A DNA stretch of 64,000 nt from Roridomyces roridus (lineage: Eukaryota; Basidiomycota; Agaricomycetes; Agaricales; Mycenaceae): positions 1,426,001-1,490,000 of the forward strand of contig JARKIF010000001.1 in NCBI GenBank assembly GCA_029378245.1. The letters are read 5' to 3'. Positions 55,495-64,000 of the stretch are shown one piece after another. Within the stretch, counting starts at the first letter, position 1, and every line of letters starts with the position of its first letter. Below the pieces are notes generated by a model. The model saw only the letters and a program-made list of their open reading frames with translations, was not told where the DNA came from and ran no database searches. The position numbers were made by a program, and so were the translations under genes.

Positions 55495-57002
55495 TTAGAC
55501 GGGGGAATCATTGGGCCTTGGCCCATTGACAAAATTCGGTTTCAGTCGAGCGCCTGCTTCACGCGAGACGACTGTGGTGCTGTTTTTCCAGAACATCCAC
55601 ACCCTCAAAATGTCCTGCTGTGTCCCAAAAATAACGGCAGCAGCCGTGGGCACTGATTCAAAATCTGTGTGAGACGCTATATGGAAAGTCGGAGAACAAG
55701 CACACACGGAAAGCCACTACGACGTTACTTTGCGCCTCTGAAATCGGTGGGTCCGGCATGAATGACATGGTACCGAGCCTAAGAGAGGGATTAGCGGCGA
55801 TTCTGATGGCTTCGTGAAACCTACACCATGGCAATCATTGGAAGAAAACTGAAGAGAGAGACGCGAATCATGAGAGGCAACGACAAGGTACCGTTTGAAC
55901 GGACCCGGAGTCTCTTGAAAGCAGCCCAATTTCGCCGCAAGAGAACAAATGTCAAAGCTGAGGGGTAGGCTGAGAATTCACGGCCAAGAAATATGAAAAC
56001 AAGGTCACCTTCGAGTACCAACATGGCGATCATGTCCAGTATCACGACGGCGGACGTCAATTTCAGCCTATCAAGGTAAGAGCATGTAAACAAGTCTTCA
56101 GACGATAACACACTGGAATGGAATATTGTTGAAGGAACAAAACATCCCAGTTCTATCCCGGAACACTTTATCTGAGTTGGCCAGACCAACCTGTTCGACT
56201 TTCAGCGACTTTCAAGAAGAGATGACGAGTCCCTTACGATCAGTGTCTCCAGAAAAATCACGAAATGGACGGCAAAAGGAAAGAGATGCATCTACCAGCA
56301 ATATGAGAAAGCTATGACAGACAAGGCAAGATCGGACTCACGACGACCCTCCAATTCCTGCTCCTATTGCTGCTGGTAAAAATGGTTGAGACGGTGGAAA
56401 AGAGCTGTAAATTATCTTGAAAATCATGAATTCAAAAGCGTATTGATCTACCCACATGCAGCAAAAAGGCCACCGAGACGGTGGAAGTCCTGGAATGGAG
56501 ACACAAGTCATTTCGAAGGAGATGCACCAAATTCATAGCGCGTACAATGGCGGAGCGGCATAGACAAAAGCGGCCTGAACAATGCACACGCTGAGGTTGG
56601 GTTGGGCGCCTTCTTGTTGGCCGGCGATGAGGAAATCTATCCATGGGTTTTAGACAAATGAGAGGAGTCTGCACAACATTCGTACATGACAAACAAAAGG
56701 ACATCCAGCTGCCCATAAATGAGTACCATGCCCCTGTCCTGTGCACTGTAGGTGCCAGCCATGCAGTAAGCACTATTATCCCCAGGGCGAAGAAGCCTGG
56801 GAGAGTTAACCGGTACTACGAAGGACGGCACGAGTCCCTTACCAAATATCTGCAAGAAATTAAAGACCACGAGAAGTGTCGAATTTTCGATCTGCTGCAC
56901 CCCAGCGCCTTTGGAAAGAAGATTAAGATTTTGAAAAGATAATATTTCGCCTATGTGCATACCTTCGGAGAAGACGGAATTCGACATGGAATAACTATCC
57001 AT
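55495..57002 (-). CDS. Seven-helix membrane protein, cluster copy C
   Basis: Paralogue of copy B. MDSYSMSNSVFSEG splices to AGVQQIENSTLLVVFNFLQI, GFFALGIIVLTAWLAPTVHR, TGAWYSFMGSWMSFCLSC, DFLIAGQQEGAQPNLSVCIV, VQAAFVYAAPPLTSTVSVAF, LLHLFSTVSTIFTSSNRSRN and WRVVMHLFPFAVHFVIFLET (a 15-residue family block LFPFAVHFVIFLETL), then LTSAVVILDMIAMLVLEG, RRNWAAFKRLRVRSNGTLSL, MIRVSLFSFLPMIAMV, AAAVIFGTQQ and DILRVWMFWKN. Ends GPRPNDSPV, against SSSVPKDSPV in copy B, so the C-terminal DSPV is conserved. About ten short exons; reading frames join well, so the gene is probably functional. Confidence 0.66.
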
Positions 57003-57665
57003 GGTAACTCTGGCTTGCAGAGTTGGTGAGAGCGTAAGGCGACCAGAGGAGAATGGTCGAGATATAGTATGACCCTTTCAATATCTTGTCCACAATATCA
57101 TGATGCCACAAACTGCCGTCGGTACTTCCGGTCTCAGTCAACGCGGCCCAAAAGCAACGGGATTCGAGATGACAGGGATGAAATGGTAAGGGTACTCTTC
57201 CCATGCACAGGGTCCATCAGAATCCATCTGTCGAGGTATGGGATCGAGATGGCGGGAGGGGACAGGATTGGGCTGCCCTGACTTTTTTTTTTCGCCATCG
57301 AAACAGGGATTGGGAAACTATCTTGCCCGAGAGATGTTGAAGTTTCATCCACCTTGTGGGGTTTACAGGGGTTCCATTCCTTGGCCAGTTGTGTGAGCTA
57401 AGTGAACGCCGTTGGATGCCGTCACCCCAGCTACATGGCCACGACGTCGGCTGGCTTCGGAGGGCAACGGCAGCTGAGCTTGCTGTGGCGCCGCCACCGG
57501 CCCAATGATCTCTTGCGATGAGAATAACAAACTGCGATAGATTGACCCACTCGACGATCCGCACCAGATTCCATGAGAAAGATCAGCAATACCGGAGGCG
57601 GTATGAGATCGCAAATCGAGGTAAGTAACATTTCAGATACAACGTTGTCATACGCCGTCCAACCA
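57003..57665. other. Intergenic region, nothing recognised
   Basis: Between the start of copy C and the 3' end of the minus-strand desaturase. A run of T at about 57285-57293 is the only notable feature. Confidence 0.45.
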
Positions 57666-59331
57666 TCACTCGCTGGAAGTAGCCAAGATCCGCGCAGCCT
57701 GTCCATCTTTGTTCTTGAAAAAGACAACGTCCCCATCGTCCTCGATGAAGACGCACTCGCTGAAGTTTCGATATAGAGCTCGGAAAGTGTTCTGGAGGAA
57801 AATATCAACATCATCCTGTTGCGGAAGATGGAGGACTGACCGTTGAATCGTAGTTGTAGTGATTCTTCAACACGGGCTTGAGATGTTCAGTCACCGTCGG
57901 CTGGTTGTCTACGTACGCCGTCAGTGCGCTCTGCTATAGGCTAGAAATGGCATTACAGAAAGGAATGGAGGAAAATAGATGATGGGCAATCTATCAAGCG
58001 GTAAGCCATGCTGTGGGTACGATAGAAGGGTGGCGTACGTGGTCATGCGACACATTCTTCAAGAAAAACCGGCCGGCCCATCCAAGAAGCGGTCGATCAA
58101 CTGTGGCCACTGCCCCGCGAAGATACGACCACTCCGCCTTTCGGTAGTGAGGAATAGTGGGATCCGAATGGTGTAGATATGTCAGAGCCACGATCCCTAT
58201 GGCAGAGTGTCAGAAAGAGGCGATTTCGACATGCCGGGTACGCACAGTGGTTCGTCCACTGTGATCGAAAAGCATGAGCACGAGAACCAGCGTGAAGAGG
58301 AGATGCCATACCATCCACGGCACGAAATATAGTTTGAAGAGGGCGGCGCCTCCGAAACGTATTCCAAATGCAACAAGAATATAGAGCATAAAAGATAGCC
58401 CGATGTCCGAAATTACAATTCCCCTGCGTTCATGGGCCTTGAAGAGAGGGGAAGAGGGGTGGAAATGCTACTGTGCGGTGAGTCGATGCATGAAATCATT
58501 GAACGTCTTTTTACATTAGTTCCAGGAGGGTATTTCCGGGAGCCCAAAGCATTAACGGTCAGGTAAGCCTGGAGTCCGATGGCTTGCATAACGACCAGCC
58601 GCAGGAGGGTGTAAATTGGCGTTTCTTCTAGAATTTCGTGATAATCGTGAAGACGAGCTTGAGAGGCGGGGGGCAGGCCAAAGTCTGAACGCGTTCGAGG
58701 AACGTAATTTTCATCGTCCTCGATGGACATTGTCTTTTTCTGGTGAAATACGGTTACTCTCGGAATAGCCCAACAAAAACAAGCTGTTACATGATGAGCA
58801 CGATGCGTGGATCGCCAGGCATAGTACGGGACGAGAAGGAACTAAAGGGAAGTTCCATTTTGCACTGTTTGCGGTCTGGATTCCACGTACCGTGTGCGAC
58901 GTGAATCCAATCCAATCATTCACCCAATTATAATCGGACAGTGTTCCGTGCCCCGCCTCATGAGCAAGTGTCCAGAGACCCGCCATGAAGACCCCTTGCC
59001 AATGCCAGTATGCTGCCCACAGTGACCAACGCAGAATTGTGCCATACAGGCCTGGGAAGCCCTGAGAGAACCGATCCGAGTCTATCATGCTCCCGAGCCT
59101 GAACGCCACGAGAATAAAGAGTATATCTCGTGCATAGTAGTAAATCCCTTTCACGGTAGACTTGCGGAACAACTCTTTCGGGACTGCTGCGTGGATTTCA
59201 GAGATCGCGACCTGCTCCAGTAAGACGTTGTCCTAGATTCTAGAATAGATGATGTGTATAACCTGAGGTGGGACAAAGGGCGTTCTCTTGCGGTTCTCGT
59301 ATTCGAGGGAATCTTTGAATGGGTGAAGCAT
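57666..59331 (-). CDS. Fatty-acid desaturase, delta-12 type, copy 1
   Basis: ER-membrane di-i enzyme that inserts double bonds in oleoyl chains. MLHPFKDSLEYENRKRTPFV, PPQVAISEIHAAVPKELF, KGIYYYARDILFILVAF, His box 1 LAHEAGHGTLSDYNW, His box 2 YYAWRSTHRAHH (junction just after), then ENYVPRTRSDFGLPPASQ, ETPIYTLLRLVVMQAIGLQA, LTYLHHSDPTIPHYR, WSYLRGAVATVDRPLLGW and His box 3 NVSHDHIAHHLFSSIPF (spliced). After it YNQPTVTEHLKPVLKNHY, then DDVDIFLQNTFRALY, and the end AARILATSSE. The three boxes (HEAGH, HRAHH, HxxHH-type HIAHH) are intact. Exact regiospecificity (delta-12 or delta-15) is not readable. Divergent from copy 2. Confidence 0.88.
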
Positions 59332-59554
59332 TCAGGAGCGGAGAAAAGAGCGGTGAACATTGTCAAGTGAGTATGTATTCCTGGCTCCGTGGGTAACTCT
59401 CGCGATGAGAGTGATGAGATGAGCGCGCCAATCAGCCACGTTCAGATCTTGATCCCTTTCCAACACAGGCTACAAGTAACAAACTTCTTGGTTCACAGCA
59501 CTTCATAAGACGGCATGATACCAAAAATACGTCTCCCGAGCCCTGACGGTACCC
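59332..59554. promoter_or_regulatory. Shared divergent promoter region of the two desaturases
   Basis: 223 bp between the two start codons. I see no clear TATA box in it. An ATG at 59515 opens a short frame that may be an upstream exon or uORF of copy 2. Confidence 0.4.
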
Positions 59555-61189
59555 ATGGACGCAACCAAACTCTCAGAGCGAAATTTCGACCTCCTTTCCA
59601 GGTAAACAGGCTCATTTCGTCAGATACCGTCGTGAAACCGTCCCAGGACCATGAAGGAAATTCGTGCAGCCATTCCGGCGCAGTATTTTGTCCTAAATAC
59701 CTTCAAGGCCACCTCGTACTTGGCCCGTGACCTGGCGCTAGCTTGTTGTGCTTGGACTTTTGCCACGGCCATAGATCCATGTTTCGCGCATCTCATTGCC
59801 GGACCATCTGTGCTATCTCCCGTGCTCTGGAACATCTTGCGATTGAGTGCGTGGAGTCTCTAGTAAGTCGAGACAATTTTCGTTGGTTTCATTTTCATCA
59901 GCGTCGTATTAGTTGGTGGTTCCAGGGATTAATCTTCACCGGCATTTGGGTACTTGGCCATGAGGTCAGTTCATCGGTTTTGTGCTATCCACGCAGGCTA
60001 ATTCATTTCTCCAGTGTGGCCATGGAGCGTTTTCTCTGAACAAAACAGCGAACGATACAATCGGCTTCGTAATCCACTCCCTGTTGTTCACCCCGTATTT
60101 CAGCTGGAAAATTTCGCACCATCGTCACCACGTATACCACGCCTCGATGACGCGCGACGAGACTTATGTTCCAAGTACACGGTCTGATCGTGGCATTCCC
60201 CAAGATACAGGGGACATAGACTATGATGAAATTTTCGGAGACACGCCACTATACACCCTCTTCCTTCTCATCCGCCAGCAACTTGTGGGCTTCCCGGCTT
60301 ACCTTTGTATGCGCCTTTCCTTTACCGTCTTTCATGGCTCATTATATCCAGTGTTCAATGTGTCGGGGCAACAGTGGTACCCGAAAGGCACGAATCATTT
60401 CAATCGTCAGTCTGTTTCTTAGCGGACATCTCGCACCATCTCACTATGTTTCAGCGGCCTCCATACTCTTCACGCCGAATCAACGGAAAGCGGTGGTCCT
60501 CTCAAACCTTGGTGTCGGATTCGCTACCTGCTGCCTTATCTATGCTGTATCGATCCTCGGTCCGGCCATGGTAGTCAATCTCTACGTGATTCCCTGGCTT
60601 CTCGTCACCCACTGGTGTACATTTTCTCGTTTCCACAAAATGCGCAAACTTATTCTCTTCCTAGTCGTCATGATCACCTATTTACAACACACGGATCCAA
60701 GGACCCCCCATTTCCGAGGACCTGCCTGGACTTTCCAACGCGGCGCAGTAGCAACCGTCGACCGCCCCAACTTCCTGGGCTGGCAGGGCAGCTTCTTCCT
60801 GCATAATGTCGTTCAATGCCACACCATTCACCACGCAAGTCCCCTCTCCGTACTGACGTACGTCTGCTAACCCCTGTCCAGTTCTTCCCCAAGATACCCT
60901 TCTGTACCGTCCTCGTCTCAACCCGCGTACCACGCCGCTCAACACCCTTGATCTAGATAACGCCCCGCAAGCTACACGCCATCTGAAAGCCTTTCTGGGC
61001 GACCACTACGTCTCGTCAGATACACCGGCGTTCCAGGCTCTCTGGGATAACTACAATAGATGCCAGTTCGTGGAAGACCAAGGCCAGTGGTGATGTATCT
61101 GCCGCAGTGCTTGTCGCTGACAAGTCTAATCAGGCGATGTCGTGTTTTACAAGGACAAGCAAGGGCGTTCAGTGTATCGAGATGCATGA
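59555..61189 (+). CDS. Fatty-acid desaturase, delta-12 type, copy 2
   Basis: Paralogue of copy 1, opposite strand. MDATKLSERNFDLLSR, TMKEIRAAIPAQYFVLNTFK, SYLARDLALACCAWTFATAI, His box 1 LGHECGHGAFS-like (GHE and CGHGAFS separated by an intron), His box 2 SWKISHHRHHVYHASMTRDE, ETYVPSTRSDRGIP, TYLQHTDPRTPHFRGPAW, RGAVATVDRPNFLGWQGSFF and His box 3 HNVVQCHTIHHFFPKIPF, YNAPQATRHLKAFLGDHYVS and the end KQGRSVYRDA. The intron inside His box 3 starts GCAAGT after CACCAC, a GC-AG intron; the last intron may also be GC-AG. Box residues intact. The N-terminus is short for the family, so an upstream exon may exist. Confidence 0.86.
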
Positions 61190-61292
61190 TTCGTTGGACA
61201 TTTTATCCTGTACATATTTGCTTCAATCACAAGGCACTTGAACGGAGAAAACATGCAATAAAGTACAATGCTTTACAGTTGCGCGTACACTT

Positions 61293-62967
61293 CTAATGCT
61301 CAACCTCCTCCCATGTTCTACCCACCGTCTTGACCAGATCCGCCTCAGTGACCTGCTTTCCGCTCGAGAAATACCCAGCCGCGATCTTGGCGTCGATTTC
61401 AACGCGCGAATCTGAAAAAAATCATCAGCAACAGTAAACACGAGTCTCTTGGGGGCGTCCGCACCTGGAGGGATAAGATGCTCAGGAATATCATACCGCC
61501 GAAGAATGGGTATCCCGCTCTTCACAATCGCATCATACTTCATATCGCTCATACTAACCATCCGGTCAATCTTCTTGATCCCAAGCCAATGCAACACATC
61601 CGGCATGAGCGCCTGGAACCGCATATCCTTGACACCAGCAATGAGCTCGGTGCTCTTGAAATACTTGTCCGCGCTATCCCCACCGCGTTTGCGCAGGTTG
61701 TAGACGAGGTACTTGGTCACCTCGCCCAGCGCCCGGCCTTCTTTGCGAAAGTACGCGACCATGCCGACGCCGCCTGCCTGTGCGCCGCGGATGCATTCTT
61801 CGATGGCGTAGGTGAGGTAGGGTTTGCATGTGCAGATATCAGACCCGAAGACGTCCGAGCCGTTGCATTCGTCGTGAACCCGGACAGTGAGCTCTTTGGA
61901 TTCGTCCCGGAGGAAGGCAGGGTTCCCGACTAGAGACGCGTTAGAGAAACCTGCTGCAATGACGGGAAGAACGTACAGATATACACCGTCAGCCCACCAA
62001 TGGGTGGAAGGAACACCTTGATATCGGGGCGCGTAATAAGCTCGGGATACGACCCGCCCGTCTCCTCAAACAGCGCACGCCGCAAAAGGAGCTCGGAAAT
62101 CCCAAACCGCTCCGCCACGCCCGGAAGATGCCACACCGGCTCGATAGCCGCCTTGCTGATGTTCACCTCGACGCCAGACTCGATGCCTCCAGGCAACGGC
62201 GGGCTGCGCTGCACAATCTTGCCGTCGACCTTGAGATCCCCACGCCTGACCGCATCGTCCAGCTCGCTCATCTTGAGGTGGGCAAGAGTGACGGAGATAC
62301 TCGGCCGAACGTCCAGACCCAGCTCCTCAATCTCCCGCCGAAACACGCTGGGTACGAGATGCCCGTAGGGATCCATACTAACGATAGGACCATGCACAGC
62401 GGGATTGGGACCCATGGACCAGCCACCCTTGCTACTCCATGCGGGATTCGGGGGAATATCAATCGGTGGCTCCGTCATGGAGAAATCCGGCTTGTGCGTC
62501 GGCGAAAGTGATCCAAGTGCAATCGACAATGCACGGTAGATCGAATACGACCCGCTATGTGCTCCGAGCGCGTTGCGATTCTTGATACTCGCCGGCAACC
62601 TCGAACAGATTACCGGGCCACGCTCGGAACCAGAAGATGCGCCCCATTGGAGAGGGTAAGGCACAATCCCATGTTGGCTGGGGTACGTCGTGAGGTTGAC
62701 CCGGCCGGGGTACAAGATCCGTTCGCGCTCCTTCTCCGAAGGCGTTGCAGTGCTGAGCGTATGGTGAGGCATCGAAGAAGGTGTGCTCGGCGAGGCACCA
62801 ATCTCCGTACTCATCGACCGCGCCACGGGAATCGCGATAGGCGGCGAGGTAGCTGATGATGGCGGGGGTGGTGCGAGCGCGTCAAGCTTGGCCTGCATCG
62901 TCTGTTGAGCAATCTGCATCGTCTGCAGCTGTTGCAGAATCTGGGGAAGAATGGCGTCGGTCGACAT
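61293..62967 (-). CDS. URC1: URC1, GTP cyclohydrolase II-like uracil catabolism protein
   Basis: Member of the Urc1 family, required for uracil use as nitrogen source by the URC pathway of fungi and some bacteria, and related to GTP cyclohydrolase II. MSTDAILPQILQQLQTMQ (coiled coil), a low-complexity linker, PGRVNLTTYPSQHGIVPYPL, MDPYGHLVPSVFRREIEEL, DVRPSISVTLAHLKMSELDD and AIEPVWHLPGVAERFGISEL, PELITRPDIKVFLPPIGGLT. The GCH II part has VHDECNGSDVFGSDIC with TCKPY (zinc Cys set), MVAYFRKEGRALGEVTKYL, STELIAGVKDMRFQALMPDV and RMVSMSDMKYDAI, ending VGRTWEEVEH. Three or four exons. Start at the first ATG before the coiled coil. Confidence 0.86.
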
Positions 62968-63239
62968 GGTAGAGAGAGATAACCCTTGCGGGCGCACGTG
63001 TTGTAGCCGATCGTCTCAACAGGGCCAAATCTATGCATTCAAGCGTATTATCTACAAGTGCCTCTGGAACAAGTATGTGTAGCATGCAAGAGCAAGATAT
63101 GGAATCATAGGGAGGAACGTAAATGGCACGCGCCCGCGCTGAATTAACATGGCGCCGCGTGCAGTTTCCTCCGTCGAGTTGGCTGCGCCTAGCAAGACGT
63201 CTGGAGCCGAAATGTGTGTCTCATGTGGTGTGATATCTG
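62968..63239. other. Intergenic region, nothing recognised
   Basis: Upstream of URC1 and downstream of the probable Mediator gene, both on the minus strand. Open frames here show no homology. Confidence 0.45.
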
Positions 63240-64000
63240 CTACACTCCTTGTGGCGTCGGCTGCTGCTGTATTGCGCTCATATCCCTCGCCTGCCCTTGC
63301 ATGTCCTGCGCCAACGTAAGTTGAGAGGAATACACTGCACAAAAAAAAGCGTACCAGCCGCTGTTTCTTTACAGGTCGGGGTCTCGCACCGGGAATGCCG
63401 GCACGCGCAGCAGCAATCACTGGCGTAGGTGCACTCGTCTGCACCCCATTTTGTCCATTTGCTGGCGCCACAGGCCCTTCACGCTCGCGTTCCCGTTTGA
63501 TTCCTCGCTCACCGCCTGCTGATAGTGGCGTCGCACTAAGGGGATGAGGCGTCGTAGTCCGTGGATGAGCACTCGTCGGCGTGCCAGTACCAGTCCGTTG
63601 CGGTGCGTGAGTGGGGACGACAACAGGCGGTAGAGAAGGACGTGTGCTGCCCGGTCGGGGTGTTCCAACGCTTGGTCGAGGTGTGCCAACACTTTGTCGG
63701 GGAGTGCCTGGCCCTGTTGCAGATGCCGACGTGGGAGCGGGCGAGCCGGCAACGCCAGCGGCAGCTTGGGCGGCATGCAACTGAGCCTTGGCCAGACGCT
63801 TGAGCTCTTTCTGTGGGCACAACGGGTGAGTGGCACCTAACAAGGAAACAAAAGCGCGTACTCGTTTCTTCCTGTCCTCGCGCGCTTGTGCCGACTCGGG
63901 TACGAGCACGCTCGGATTCCACTAGAAATGTCAGATAGCCGCACTAAAAGCATAATTTGACGCGACGCACGCCTTTAAGCCCATCCAAACTGACTGCAAA
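63240..64000 (-). CDS. 3' part of a probable Mediator subunit (Med19/Rox3-like), 5' end outside window
   Basis: Low-complexity, basic C-terminal region. WNPSVLVPESAQAREDRKKR, KELKRLAKAQLHAAQAAAG, then Ala/Pro/Thr repeats with TPRQSVGTPRPSVGTPRPG, KREREREGPVAPANG, ARPRPVKKQRL joined by an intron (GTACGC to GGCGCAG) to DMQGQARDMSAIQQQPTPQG and Val-stop at 63240. The combination of WxPS, a Lys/Arg-rich helix, GTPRP-type repeats and KKQR resembles the C-terminal halves of fungal Med19/Rox3, but this is a compositional impression. Any nuclear disordered protein is a possible alternative. Confidence 0.4.

Noticed and set aside
57280..57300. T-rich run as possible Pol III terminator or poly-A tail of a retroelement
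   Set aside because: No A/B boxes, target duplication or element sequence next to it; a simple homopolymer.

Overview
The window is nuclear DNA of a filamentous basidiomycete, most likely an Agaricomycete. Nearly every gene is split by many short GT-AG introns of about 45-60 nt, genes are densely packed on both strands, and the gene set fits that group: a GH5 endoglucanase with an N-terminal fungal cellulose-binding module, a SARAF-type calcium regulator, delta-12-type desaturases, URC1, and a cluster of fungal seven-helix membrane proteins. I see no bacterial, viral or CRISPR features and no intact transposon. Gene models were assembled by eye from exon pieces, so splice junctions are approximate unless stated.

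Layout. 1-7.2 kb: 3' end of a citrate synthase ending in a peroxisomal signal, a small GPI-anchored secreted protein, PCC1 (KEOPS), a PA2G4/EBP1-like protein, a SAM methyltransferase and complex I subunit NDUFB8. 7.7 kb: an intron-containing initiator tRNA-Met. 7.9-11.7 kb: RAD2/XPG nuclease. 11.8-13.2 kb: no convincing ORF, but two head-to-tail diverged copies of an approx. 730-bp unit with TATA-like and C-rich promoter blocks, intron-like segments and a shared 3' block. 13.3-18.8 kb: a CAF120/SKG3-type PH-domain protein and a cupin. 19-25.6 kb: two tandem superfamily 1 helicases of the UPF1-like type, with a poorly conserved exonuclease-like N-terminus. 25.7-33 kb: carnitine acetyltransferase, COX11, DNAJC8, RMI1 and a kinase-like gene with an altered HRD motif.

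33.7-45.5 kb: an unknown membrane protein, cytosolic methionyl-tRNA synthetase, an OPT oligopeptide transporter, SIS1 (with heat-shock elements upstream), two small unknown proteins and SARAF. 45.8-48.1 kb: the CBM1-GH5 endoglucanase, with about 22 introns. 48.3-57 kb: three related seven-helix membrane protein genes on the minus strand, interrupted by a YheT/EHT1-type hydrolase, plus a broken fourth copy in inverted orientation and two palindromes. 57.7-61.2 kb: two divergently transcribed fatty-acid desaturases. 61.3-64 kb: URC1 and the 3' part of a probable Mediator subunit.

How the genes fit together. Several serve carbon and energy metabolism: peroxisomal citrate synthase and carnitine acetyltransferase (both with C-terminal PTS1-like tripeptides) fit acetyl-CoA export from peroxisomes; NDUFB8 and COX11 serve the respiratory chain; the desaturases modify membrane lipids; the endoglucanase releases sugars from cellulose. 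RAD2 and RMI1 are genome maintenance genes. The parts least explained by known families are the tandem noncoding units, the helicase pair and the seven-helix cluster with its inverted relic.
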